Origin: JAKCDU01 sp035551615
Lineage (GTDB): Bacteria > Actinomycetota > Acidimicrobiia > Acidimicrobiales > Palsa-688
DNA: 64,000 nt
Direction: 5' to 3'
NCBI GenBank assembly: GCA_035551615.1
Contig: DASZNC010000129.1
Location: forward strand, 6,521 to 70,520
Position numbers and translations under genes: made by a program. Shown in pieces: positions 1 to 7,921 of the stretch (position 1 is the stretch's first letter; each line of letters starts with the position of its first letter). The notes beneath the pieces are model-generated. The model searched no databases, was not told where the DNA came from, and saw nothing but the letters and a program-made list of their open reading frames with translations.

Positions 1-528
1 TTCTCCGGGAAGATGGTCAAGATCGATCTGCAGAACCTGACCGTGGCCGGGTATCTGAGCATCCCCGGCTCCAGTCCCCAGGACGTGAAACTCGACGCCG
101 CCGGCCACACCTTCTACACGGCGGACATGCGCCGCGGCGGCGTGTACCTGATCTCGGCCGCCACCTTCCAGGTGACCGGGTTCATCCCCACCGGCGCCGA
201 CGCCCACGGTCTCTACGTCTCGCGCGACGGCAAGTCGATGTACGTCACCAACCGGGGGGCCGGATCGATTTCGGTCATCGACATGGCCACCCAGACGGTG
301 AGGAACACATGGACCATCCCCGGCGGCGGCAGCCCGGACATGGGCAACATCTCGCCTGACGGCACCGTGCTGTGGGTGTCCGGCCGGTACAACGCGTGCG
401 TATACGCCATCTCCCTGACCGATGGCCATCTGATCGGCAAGATCTCGGTGCCGAACGAACCGCACGGCCTGGCCGTGTGGCCGCAGCCCGGTACGTACTC
501 CCTCGGCCATACGGGGATCATGCGCTGA
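1..528 (+). CDS. YVTN-type beta-propeller protein (5' end outside window)
   Basis: The frame is open from base 1, so the first visible Met (13) is probably internal and this is the C-terminal 175 residues of a longer protein. Repeats of about 40 residues carry the pattern GLYVSRDGKSMYVTN followed by GSISVID, typical of YVTN/surface-layer beta-propellers; at least three blades are visible. Such proteins are usually exported and bind ligands or partners; no catalytic residue can be assigned. It ends just before a haem-binding membrane protein in the same direction, so the two are probably cotranscribed. Function is otherwise unknown. Confidence 0.75.
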   Translation, partial: FSGKMVKIDLQNLTVAGYLSIPGSSPQDVKLDAAGHTFYTADMRRGGVYLISAATFQVTGFIPTGADAHGLYVSRDGKSMYVTNRGAGSISVIDMATQTVRNTWTIPGGGSPDMGNISPDGTVLWVSGRYNACVYAISLTDGHLIGKISVPNEPHGLAVWPQPGTYSLGHTGIMR

Positions 529-563
529 GCGCCTCCCCCGCCATACGCGATCGGCTCCAACCG

Positions 564-1313
564 GTGGCGGTGGTGCTCGTCGCGGCCGCCATCACGTGGG
601 GGCTGGACGTGGCTCTGACCCACCGCGTGAATGCCGGCACCGACAACGCCGTTCGGTTGTCAGCCGTGCTGACATATGTCGGCATCGACGGCTCTTACAC
701 GCTGGCCCGGGCGTTCGGGCTGACCGCGCTGGTGCTGTCCTACCTCGCGGTCGTCATGCCGTTGCTGCCGGGCCGGCCGCTACCGGCCTCCCTCCACCGC
801 CAGACCGGGATCGTCACTCTGGCCCTGGTAGCCGGCCACGTCTTCATCCCCTACTCGTCCAGCCTTCCGCCCTACGGAGGCTGGCGGACCGGTTTCGTCC
901 CCTGGGGCCAGCCCGTCTCGTGGGGGATCCATGCGGCGACGTGGGAGTCATTCGGGATCATTTCCTTTTACCTCCTGATCGTCACCGGACCCACCTATTA
1001 CCTGCTCGGCCGACGGCGCGCCGGGTGGACAATCCTCCACCGATCGGCGGTACTCGTCTATGCCCTCTCCATCGTCCATGCCTTCCTGCTGGGCAGCGAC
1101 TTCCTCGTGGCCGGTCCGGTGCGGGTGATCCTGCTGCTGGCCCAGGTGCCCGTCCTCGGCCTGCTCGCCTACCGCCTGGCGCCCGGCGCCGAACCGGCCC
1201 GGCGGGGGCTGCGCTGGGCCGGCGCGGCGACGGCGGCCGCCGGGTCTGCACTAGTGGTGGGCTTGGGCGTGTTGGTCGCCACCGGTGGCTACGCGGCCGG
1301 GATGCGTATCTGA
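564..1313 (+). CDS. Ferric-reductase-like transmembrane (haem b) protein
   Basis: About 250 residues, nearly all hydrophobic, forming six or seven membrane helices. One helix has His-x13-His (starting HRQTG) and a later one His-x12-His (HRSAVLVYALSIVH). This paired arrangement binds two haems b in the ferric reductase/NADPH oxidase/MsrQ superfamily. There is no FAD/NAD(P)H domain, so it resembles stand-alone MsrQ-like electron conduits. The start is uncertain: no ATG lies near, and GTG 564 or 570 or a non-standard codon overlapping the upstream stop are options. It sits between a propeller gene and a kelch lipoprotein gene whose frame overlaps its stop (TGATG at 1311), suggesting one operon. 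A role in transmembrane electron transfer is inferred. Confidence 0.65.
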   Translation: MAVVLVAAAITWGLDVALTHRVNAGTDNAVRLSAVLTYVGIDGSYTLARAFGLTALVLSYLAVVMPLLPGRPLPASLHRQTGIVTLALVAGHVFIPYSSSLPPYGGWRTGFVPWGQPVSWGIHAATWESFGIISFYLLIVTGPTYYLLGRRRAGWTILHRSAVLVYALSIVHAFLLGSDFLVAGPVRVILLLAQVPVLGLLAYRLAPGAEPARRGLRWAGAATAAAGSALVVGLGVLVATGGYAAGMRI

Positions 1314-1384
1314 TGGGCCGCCCCGCAGCAGGGATCGGCGCCCGCCGCCCCGAAGCCCATCGCCCCGGAACGCTCGGCACCGGG

Positions 1385-2407
1385 ATGATCCGCGCCGGAG
1401 CCGCCGTGCTGGCCGCCGCCCTTGTCACCGCCGGATGCTCGCATTCGGCCCACCCGTCGGCCACCGGCTCGACCTCGACGTCCACCCCTGGCACCAGGAC
1501 AGCTCGAGCCACCACGACGACTTCTGTGGCCGCCGCCACCACGCTCGCCGCCACCACCGAGCCCTGGACGCTGCCCGACGCGGTGTCGCGGCCGGTCGTC
1601 CTGCCCGACGGTGGCGACTTCGTCATCCTGGGCGGACTGGCGACCGGCGACACGTCGACGGCGCGCGTCATGGAGGTCGATCCCACGGCCGGCCAGGCCC
1701 TGGTCGTCGGGCAGCTCGGCCTGGCTGTGCACGACGCCGCAGGCGCCGACATCAACGGTCGCTTCTTCGTCTTCGGCGGTGGCTCGTTCAGCACCGTGTC
1801 CGATGTCCAGGCCTGGTCCGGTGCGGCCGGCGGTACGACCGTGGGGCACCTGCCGACGGCCCGGTCCGACCTGGCCGCCACCACGAGCGACGGCACCAGC
1901 TATGTGGTCGGGGGCTTCGACGGGACAGCCATCCGGCCGGAGATCCTGGCCACCACCGATGGCATCACCTTCCGGACGATCGGCAACCTGGCCGTCCCCG
2001 TCCGTTACGGAGCGGTGGCGGTCGCCGGGGGTTACCTGTGGGTCGTCGGTGGCGTCACCGGGACGAGCGAGGGATCCACCACCGAGACCGACGCCATCCA
2101 GCGGATCGACCTCCAGTCCGGCCAGACGTCCGTCACCGGCCACCTCCCGCAACCGATGGGCCATGCCACCGCCGTCGTGATCGGCGGTCAGATGTTCGTG
2201 CTCGGCGGCCGGTCCGGCACCGTGCCCAGCTCGACGATCTGGCGGCTGAGCGCGGCCACCGGCACGGTGACATCAGCCGGCCAGCTACCCCAGGCGATGT
2301 CCGACGCCGGTGCGGTCGCCGTCGGCGGGGTCGGCTACGTGGTCGGTGGCGAGACCAGCGGCCCGGCCGCGCCCCTCGACACGGTGGTCATCCTCCACGC
2401 CCGGTAG
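1385..2407 (+). CDS. Kelch-repeat beta-propeller lipoprotein
   Basis: The chosen ATG gives a short signal peptide ending in a lipobox (ALVTAGC), then a Thr/Ser/Ala-rich linker of about 45 residues and a kelch propeller. Kelch blades are marked by hydrophobic-GG motifs: FVFGGG, YVVGGF, WVVGGV, FVLGGR and YVVGGE. It should sit on the outer face of the membrane. An alternative in-frame ATG at 1313 overlaps the stop of the upstream gene and would add 24 residues before the signal; translational coupling makes it possible, but the signal peptide favours 1385. No enzyme residues are recognised. It is the third gene of a propeller / haem membrane protein / propeller series. Confidence 0.75.
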   Translation: MIRAGAAVLAAALVTAGCSHSAHPSATGSTSTSTPGTRTARATTTTSVAAATTLAATTEPWTLPDAVSRPVVLPDGGDFVILGGLATGDTSTARVMEVDPTAGQALVVGQLGLAVHDAAGADINGRFFVFGGGSFSTVSDVQAWSGAAGGTTVGHLPTARSDLAATTSDGTSYVVGGFDGTAIRPEILATTDGITFRTIGNLAVPVRYGAVAVAGGYLWVVGGVTGTSEGSTTETDAIQRIDLQSGQTSVTGHLPQPMGHATAVVIGGQMFVLGGRSGTVPSSTIWRLSAATGTVTSAGQLPQAMSDAGAVAVGGVGYVVGGETSGPAAPLDTVVILHAR

Positions 2408-2414
2408 TCGCGAG

Positions 2415-2444
2415 ATGGGCCGGTCCCATCGGGGACCGGCCCAT
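2415..2444. terminator. Bidirectional hairpin terminator candidate
   Basis: A perfect 13-bp stem (2415-2427 with 2432-2444) and 4-base loop lie between the convergent kelch gene and the minus-strand surface protein gene. There is no strong T-run on either side, so it may work as an intrinsic terminator of the T-poor kind common in high-GC bacteria. Confidence 0.6.
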
Positions 2445-2463
2445 TCCCGGCAAGGGGGCGCAG

Positions 2464-4383
2464 TTAGGCGACGACCGGATCGGTGCGCCGCCGGCGCAGG
2501 TACACGTACCCGCCGCCGACAACGGCGGCGGCGATCGGCAGCACCAGCGCCCACGGCACCTCAGGCGTCTGCGGAGCCGGAGCCGTGCCCGGCGTGAAGG
2601 ACACGCCGCGGACCACCTGCCCGTACTCCGGACCGATCACCGTGGTGAACGACTCGCCCGTCGCCTGGGGGGCGGTCATGTCAGCCAGAGTGTCCGTGAT
2701 CGACACCAGCTTGTTGGGGTCGACCCCCTGGTCGCCACTGCCGCTGACCGTCGAGGTGCTGGCCCACAGCGTGACCGTGCCGTCGGCGTTGACCTGGCCG
2801 GCCAGGTTGCGCAGACCGTCGGTCGCCGGCGTCCATGAGCAATCCACCTTCGTGGTCGACGTCGGCGTGGGGCACTGGGCGATGGTGTTGTTGCCCGTCG
2901 GGTACACGCCGCCGTTCGGGTCGCTGGCGTCGGCCGGGTTGCTGGGCACCGAGTAGGGCTGACCGAGGTTGAGCCCGCTCTGGAGGGTGTAGTCCAGGAC
3001 CCAGGTCGTGCCGTTGAACGACCACTTCTGCAGGCCGGCGGTCGTCGATGCGGAGGCCGCCGTGTAGCTGTTGGCGGTCGAGCTGTACGTGTTGTCACCG
3101 GCGCCCTCGTCGGCCACGTAGACGGTGGTCGGGTTGGCGAACCAGATGCCGAACGGGTAGTCGGAGGCGTCGGTCGCACCCGAGGCCAGCGCCGTCGGGA
3201 AGCCCTTGAGGATGCAGGCGTTCGTCGGAGCCAGGCCCGGGTTGCTGGTCATCAGATTCAGAGCCGCATCGGATGTCGAGTACCGAGGCACCTGCGAGCC
3301 GTAAGTAGCGTTGCTCGGGGTCCAGTTGGCGACGCTCGGCAGAGACGCGCTCGACGAAGGCACCCCCGACCCGCTCGGGCAGGTTCCGCCGGCCGTGTCG
3401 ACGTAGTAGACAGTGTTGACACCGTTACTGCCAGAGCCTTTGGTCAGGTAGACGACGTTGTTGTAGACGGCCAGGCCCCGGTAGTTGTTGTCCTTGGCCG
3501 CCGTCTTGTCCGTCGTGGCACCTACCTGGCTGTAGGCGTTGAAGTTGCCGTACGGGTCGAGGGGGTCGACCCCGGACCCGCTGCTGGCCGATTGGGCGGC
3601 CTCGGAGGCGGTCGAGGGGGCCACGATCTGGGATCCGGTGCCGGTAACGACACCCTGCGGTTCGGGCTTGCTGCCATTGCCGGCGTTGCCGGCTAGGTAG
3701 ACGGCGCCGGTCTGCGGATCCTCCACGGCGGCCCGGCCGTTGTTGCCGCTGTAGGCGTTGGTCTCGGTGAAGGTGAAGTTGCCGTTGCCGTCCAGCTGTC
3801 CGATGGCGCGGTACGTGGACGCCGCCGAGTCCGTATTGGTGAGATCAGGGGCGCCGGGCGTGTCGGAGTTGGACACGTCCACCGCTCCAGGCCCGGCGAC
3901 GTAACCCATGAACGTCACGTACTGGCCGTCGGTCGACTGGTTGAGCGACAGCTCGGACTTGGAAGAGAAGCTGGTCGACAGGTAGTCGCCGCTCGCCGTG
4001 TTGTCAGGGACGGCCACTGTGCCGATCGGGGTGCCGGTAGTCGGGTTCAGCTCCTCGAGGGTGATCGGCATGGTGATGCCGAAGCTGCCGTCGACGGCAT
4101 CGTTGTTGAATACCTGGGGGTAGGAACCATTGGCATTTGCAGTGACGCAAACTGCCTTGGCGTAGGTGGTTCCCCCGCAGTTGGGGGGCAGCTGGGTGGT
4201 GCCGGCCGTGATGGCCGGGGCGTCCGCCGGCACCCACTGGCTGGTCGACACGAGCAGGTTGCCGGGCGACAGGACACCCGACGCATGGGCGACGGATGGG
4301 AAGGCGGCCAGGGAAGCACCGCCGGCCAGGGCGCCGGATATGGCGGCCAGGGCGATGCGACTCCCGCTTCGATACGAGGTCAA
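2464..4383 (-). CDS. Large secreted surface protein with C-terminal membrane anchor
   Basis: I chose TTG at 4383, about 8 bases after a GAGAGG ribosome-binding site; it gives an N-terminus (LTSYRSGSR) directly before a signal peptide ending near SVAHASG. The frame stays open to an ATG at 4452. The mature protein of about 600 residues is Ser/Thr/Gly/Asn-rich with segments such as AVYLAGNAG and TVYVADEGAGD that suggest a propeller-like fold. The C-terminus has a Pro-rich stretch, the motif TPEVPWAL, a hydrophobic helix and RRRR, the layout of a cell-surface anchoring signal; there is no LPxTG. No catalytic motif is recognised. Likely an envelope protein; function unknown. Confidence 0.7.
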   Translation of the reverse strand: MTSYRSGSRIALAAISGALAGGASLAAFPSVAHASGVLSPGNLLVSTSQWVPADAPAITAGTTQLPPNCGGTTYAKAVCVTANANGSYPQVFNNDAVDGSFGITMPITLEELNPTTGTPIGTVAVPDNTASGDYLSTSFSSKSELSLNQSTDGQYVTFMGYVAGPGAVDVSNSDTPGAPDLTNTDSAASTYRAIGQLDGNGNFTFTETNAYSGNNGRAAVEDPQTGAVYLAGNAGNGSKPEPQGVVTGTGSQIVAPSTASEAAQSASSGSGVDPLDPYGNFNAYSQVGATTDKTAAKDNNYRGLAVYNNVVYLTKGSGSNGVNTVYYVDTAGGTCPSGSGVPSSSASLPSVANWTPSNATYGSQVPRYSTSDAALNLMTSNPGLAPTNACILKGFPTALASGATDASDYPFGIWFANPTTVYVADEGAGDNTYSSTANSYTAASASTTAGLQKWSFNGTTWVLDYTLQSGLNLGQPYSVPSNPADASDPNGGVYPTGNNTIAQCPTPTSTTKVDCSWTPATDGLRNLAGQVNADGTVTLWASTSTVSGSGDQGVDPNKLVSITDTLADMTAPQATGESFTTVIGPEYGQVVRGVSFTPGTAPAPQTPEVPWALVLPIAAAVVGGGYVYLRRRRTDPVVA

Positions 4384-4516
4384 AGGAAATCCTCTCGTGC
4401 GCAGTAGCAAGCTTCGAACAGGGCGTCCGCCGGCCAGAGCCGGTGCGGACACGTAGTTGCTTAGCTGCGCAGGCCGGACCGGTACACCCTGGGCACGGAC
4501 TCTTATGGAGCCGTTA

Positions 4517-4531
4517 AGGAAACCGTTTCCT
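4517..4531. promoter_or_regulatory. 15-bp palindrome upstream of the surface protein gene
   Basis: AGGAAACCGTTTCCT is a perfect inverted repeat about a single central base, placed about 135 bases before the TTG start of the minus-strand surface protein gene and 28 bases after the end of the SseB-like gene. Its size and symmetry fit an operator for a dimeric repressor. No regulator gene lies next to it. Confidence 0.4.
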
Positions 4532-4558
4532 ACCGGTCACCAGTGATTCGTCCGGTGC

Positions 4559-4861
4559 CTATTTCCTGTCAGTTGCGGTCGGGCCGCCCTGACCCCAGGC
4601 GGCGATGGACTCCGGGGTCGGATTGAACAGCAGCGGCCCGGTGGCCTCCTGCTGCATGGCCAGCCATGCCTCCCGGTCGACGGCGAACCAGGTCTGGCCG
4701 GCACCGAAGGCCGCCGCCAGCAACTGGGGACTACTGAATCCCAGGATGGTCGACTTCCCATCGGCCCGCTTCAGGGTGACCGGGTAGGCCGAGTCGTCGC
4801 CCGGCCGGAACGGGGCCGAGGGGATGTACACGGTGCCCGGCGGCAGGTTGGCGTCGGTCAT
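4559..4861 (-). CDS. SseB/SAV_915-like small protein
   Basis: One hundred residues from ATG 4861. The N-terminus TVYIPSAPF followed by a compact alpha/beta pattern (VTLKRADGKSTILGFSS, then LAAAFGAGQTWFAVD) resembles the SseB N-terminal / SAV_915 family of actinobacteria, whose members are often found near type VII secretion or polymorphic-toxin genes. No signal peptide or membrane helix. It is the last gene of a four-gene minus-strand run starting with an ESX-like protein, so it is probably made with them. Its biochemical role is not established for the family. Confidence 0.55.
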   Translation of the reverse strand: MTDANLPPGTVYIPSAPFRPGDDSAYPVTLKRADGKSTILGFSSPQLLAAAFGAGQTWFAVDREAWLAMQQEATGPLLFNPTPESIAAWGQGGPTATDRK

Positions 4862-4907
4862 GACCGGCCCGGCTTCTGGTCGTCGTCCGGCATCCGGGCG
4901 GGGTGGT

Positions 4908-5567
4908 TCATGACCGGCGTGGCTTCTGGTAGTCAGCCGGCATCCGGGCACCGTCGGCCCGGCCGTTCAGCCAGGTCAGACACCGGGCCATGCGGGCCCC
5001 CTCTGCATCCAAGGTGCCATGACCGATCGATACCTCGACGCCGTCGGCCACCGCCCTCCAGTACTCGGGTCGGCGCAGGTCGTCGGCCGTCAGGCGCAGC
5101 TTGCGCCGGTCGCCGTCGGTCAGGTCGACGAAGTACCGCCCGAACAGGTTGGCGCCGACCACCAGGGCGGTCAGCTGGTCGGTCCGTACCGCCCGTTCCG
5201 ACCCGCCGGTGGCCGCCGGGCGGCCATGGCCGCGTGCCGCCCAGCCGGGACCGAAGCGGTAGTACCGGGCCTCGCCCCTGAAACCGGTCAGGTAGCGACG
5301 GCCCAGGTTGAGGAGCGGGAGGATCAGCAACCCGCCGATGGCGATCACGAACACCTTCGATCCGGTACCGATGTGCTTGGCCCCCAGGCCCCAGTACAGG
5401 GCCAGGGCCCCGATGCCGACGGCGACCAGATCCATGATCAGCCGTGACCGCAGGTCCTGACCACCGGTTGCCGACGCAGCCAGCGCGGCCGGCGGCCAGC
5501 CGTCGACGGGCGGCGACCGGTACTCCGGGGCCGGCCCGTCGGGATCAGAAGATCGAGGAGAAGACAT
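4908..5567 (-). CDS. Small integral membrane protein of the type VII-like cassette
   Basis: ATG 5567 gives 219 residues and overlaps the end of the upstream WXG gene by 23 bases, which suggests translational coupling. A Pro-rich cytoplasmic N-terminus of about 45 residues is followed by two membrane helices (around DLVAVGIGALALYWGLG and VFVIAIGGLLILPLLNLG), then a basic, soluble C-terminal domain of about 120 residues with no recognised fold. Placed directly after a putative secreted effector, it could be a membrane immunity protein or assembly factor; that is inference from position and topology only. Confidence 0.55.
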   Translation of the reverse strand: MSSPRSSDPDGPAPEYRSPPVDGWPPAALAASATGGQDLRSRLIMDLVAVGIGALALYWGLGAKHIGTGSKVFVIAIGGLLILPLLNLGRRYLTGFRGEARYYRFGPGWAARGHGRPAATGGSERAVRTDQLTALVVGANLFGRYFVDLTDGDRRKLRLTADDLRRPEYWRAVADGVEVSIGHGTLDAEGARMARCLTWLNGRADGARMPADYQKPRRS

Positions 5568-6816
5568 GCTCGACGAAATGCCAGACCGCCTTGGGGTGCT
5601 CGATGACGGTCTGCACGACCATGCCGGCACCGACGCCGAGGACGATCCCGCCGGCGACGACCCAACCGCCGGGCCCGGCCAAACTGACCACGCCGGCGGT
5701 GGTGAGGCTGGCCGTGATCCAACCGGCGGCGTTGCCGGCCACCGCCTGGGCAACCGGCTCACCGTGGCTGGCGTCATAGGCGGCGCCACCGGCCGCGAAC
5801 AGGGCCCCGATCAGGGGCAGGTCGTCGGCCGCCTTCCCGGCCAGGTCCGGCAGGGAGTCGGCGATCTTCGACGGCAGGCCGTCTTTGACCGACGTGGTCA
5901 ACACCCGGCTGAGCGGGGCGTGGTCGAGGATCTTCTCGGCCATCTCCTCGGCGCTCTCCTCGGCCTTGACCGCAGCTTTGGCCTGGGCTGCGGCTGATGG
6001 CAGGCTCGACCCCTCGGATTGCCCGGCCCGCAGCAGGGCACTGACCAGCTTCTGGTAGGCCTTGGCCGCCGACGCTTCCTCTTCGAGCGCGTCGTGGCGG
6101 AGGACCGCCCAGGCCGCCGGCGCCGAGTACAAGGTCGTCAGCAGATTGGACCAGTCCACCGGCGACAACTCGATGCCGCCCTTGCCCTCCTTCGGCTTCT
6201 CTCCCGGCTTGGGCGGAGGTAGCAACGACGGCAGCGGGGCATGGCGGCCGGCGGTCAGCACGAGGAACTGGTTCTTGGCCGTCGCCTCCGCCTGGCCGGA
6301 CAGGTCGCTGATGGTCGTGGCGCAGGCCAGGGCCGCCTGGTTGGCATCGGTCACCGCGTCTGACGCCAGCCGGTAGGAGTGGTTGTAGGCCGTGTTGAGC
6401 GTGTCCGCCGCCCGGCTTTCGGCGTCGGTCGCCGACTTGTCCTGCTTCTCGGCCGACAACGTCGAAATGCTGTTGCGGTAGTCGGTCTCGGCCGTCCCGT
6501 AGTCGGTCGCCGCCTTGCTCGCCGTGGCCTGGAAGCCCTGGAGCTTGCCGGCATAGGTGGTGATGGCGTCGGCGGCGTCGGTGTGGTAGCCGGCCAGGGT
6601 GCTCAGGCCGGAGTGGATCTGGGTGACACAGTCCTGGAAGGCGGATGCCGCCGGGCCGCTCCAGGAACCGGCCGCCTGGGCGGCGGCACCGGAGATCTTG
6701 GCGGCCGCCCCGCTCAGCAGGGTGGCCACCCCCTTCATCACGCCGGCCGCCGTCTCCAGGCTGCCCGGATCGCCCTGCGGGTAGGGGAAGTCGGTCCCGC
6801 CGTCGAGCGGTATCAC
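5545..6816 (-). CDS. WXG100-like putative type VII secreted effector with hydrophobic C-terminal domain
   Basis: GTG 6816 overlaps the upstream stop (GTGA). The first 100 residues are helical with a W-x-G turn (GSWSG, Trp52), the hallmark of WXG100/LXG proteins carried by ESX (type VII) systems. A long helical region to about 190 follows, then a Pro/Lys-rich hinge (PPPKPGEKPKEGKGG), then an Ala/Gly-rich region. The last ~90 residues contain glycine-rich hydrophobic helices (SLAGPGGWVVAGGIVLGVGAGMV), reminiscent of membrane-inserting T7 effectors. No nuclease or other toxin signature is seen. Partner and membrane genes flank it in the same operon. Confidence 0.6.
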   Translation of the reverse strand: MIPLDGGTDFPYPQGDPGSLETAAGVMKGVATLLSGAAAKISGAAAQAAGSWSGPAASAFQDCVTQIHSGLSTLAGYHTDAADAITTYAGKLQGFQATASKAATDYGTAETDYRNSISTLSAEKQDKSATDAESRAADTLNTAYNHSYRLASDAVTDANQAALACATTISDLSGQAEATAKNQFLVLTAGRHAPLPSLLPPPKPGEKPKEGKGGIELSPVDWSNLLTTLYSAPAAWAVLRHDALEEEASAAKAYQKLVSALLRAGQSEGSSLPSAAAQAKAAVKAEESAEEMAEKILDHAPLSRVLTTSVKDGLPSKIADSLPDLAGKAADDLPLIGALFAAGGAAYDASHGEPVAQAVAGNAAGWITASLTTAGVVSLAGPGGWVVAGGIVLGVGAGMVVQTVIEHPKAVWHFVEHVFSSIF

Positions 6817-7100
6817 TTGAAGTGGGCGGCGCCGGAGATGTGCGCCTCGTTGGCCACGTACGACTCGGCCGCGTAGTCGACTGCCGCTCCGAGCGCCCCC
6901 AGGCAGGTGTAGGCCAGACTGATGGCGGCCGTCAGGTTGGTGCCCAGATCGGTCAGTGCGCCGGCCAGATTCCCGTTACCGGCGGCCCCGGACGCCGTGC
7001 CCATGGCACCGTCGACCATCGGGCTGCCCGGTTCGACGCCCCCGGCGATGGACGTGAAGTCCGGACCGGCCATCCCGCCCGTGTCCGCAAGAATCCGCAC
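6813..7100 (-). CDS. Small ESX/EspC-like secretion partner
   Basis: Ninety-five residues from GTG 7100, chosen because AAGGAGG lies four bases upstream. It is a small, Ala/Gly-rich, mostly helical protein. Near the C-terminus is Tyr81-Val-Ala-Asn-Glu85, matching the Y-x-x-x-D/E export signal of type VII substrates. Small proteins of this kind usually pair with a larger WXG protein, and here the next gene, overlapping by four bases, is exactly that. First gene of the cassette; a 14-bp inverted repeat lies just before its ribosome-binding site. Confidence 0.55.
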   Translation of the reverse strand: MRILADTGGMAGPDFTSIAGGVEPGSPMVDGAMGTASGAAGNGNLAGALTDLGTNLTAAISLAYTCLGALGAAVDYAAESYVANEAHISGAAHFK

Positions 7101-7111
7101 CCGCCCTCCTT

Positions 7112-7125
7112 GATCGGCACCGATC
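7112..7125. promoter_or_regulatory. Inverted repeat before the type VII-like cassette
   Basis: GATCGG-CA-CCGATC is a perfect 6+6 inverted repeat directly upstream of the AAGGAGG of the first cassette gene (minus strand). It could be an operator or a small leader hairpin affecting translation; both are inferred from position. Confidence 0.3.
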
Positions 7126-7193
7126 GCGTCCACCGACGAAATTACCCGTCAGATGGACCGACCGAAAGACGCCCTTCCCCGAACGCGCCGTTC

Positions 7194-7898
7194 TTACGCC
7201 TCGAGGTGGGCGGTGTCGTTGTAGTTGCGCACCGCCCAACGGTCGGCCATGACGATGATCTCGCTGATCGAGCCGTTGGCCGCCCCGGAGAACGACATGG
7301 GGCGGGCGCCCGTGGCCTCGGCCATGATGCGGCCGATCACACCCCCGTGGGTGAACACAGCGACCATCTCGTCGGGATGAGCGGCGGCGATACGGCCGAT
7401 TCCGGCCCGTATGCGGCCGATGAAGTCGGCTTCGGGTTCGGCCCCCGGGATGACGTCCCACCGACCTTCGGTCATCAGCCGTTGGGCGACGGGACCGCCC
7501 TCCAGGATCTTGATCCGGTACAGGCCGCCTTCCCACTCGCCGAGGAACACCTCTCTCAGATCGGCCTCGACCTTCGCCTCCATGCTCAAGGCGGCCAGCA
7601 ACGGAGCCGCCGTCTGGGCGGTGCGCCTCAGGTTGGTGACGTAGACGGCGGCCAGTTTCTCGCCGAAGCGGGCGTGGGACAGGCGCTCGCCTATGCGTTC
7701 CGCCTGTTCGATCCCCCGTGGGTCCAGCTCCGGATCACCATGGCCGTCGACCAAGGGGAACGGCACGTCCTCCCGGGCCGGGATGGACTCACCGTGGCGG
7801 ACCAGCAGGATCGAGGTGGCGCCCGGCGGGCGCTCGAAGCGGAACTGGCGGACCCCCTCAGACGGATCGCTGGTCGGTTCGCTCGTCGGTACGCTCAC
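7194..7898 (-). CDS. Histidine phosphatase family protein (phosphoglycerate mutase-like)
   Basis: From GTG 7898, 234 residues. The phosphohistidine motif R34-H35-G36-E37 (LLVRHGES) follows a short Ser/Pro-rich N-terminus, and the second catalytic His is in VFTHGGVIG. Other family features are the ELDPRGIEQAERIG helix and LREVFLGEWEGG. These enzymes remove phosphate from sugars, nucleotides or proteins, and substrate cannot be predicted. It begins 23 bases after the sigma factor gene and may be read from the same transcript. Confidence 0.85.
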   Translation of the reverse strand: MSVPTSEPTSDPSEGVRQFRFERPPGATSILLVRHGESIPAREDVPFPLVDGHGDPELDPRGIEQAERIGERLSHARFGEKLAAVYVTNLRRTAQTAAPLLAALSMEAKVEADLREVFLGEWEGGLYRIKILEGGPVAQRLMTEGRWDVIPGAEPEADFIGRIRAGIGRIAAAHPDEMVAVFTHGGVIGRIMAEATGARPMSFSGAANGSISEIIVMADRWAVRNYNDTAHLEA

Positions 7899-7921
7899 AG
7901 GCCCGATGGTAGAGGGCCGGC

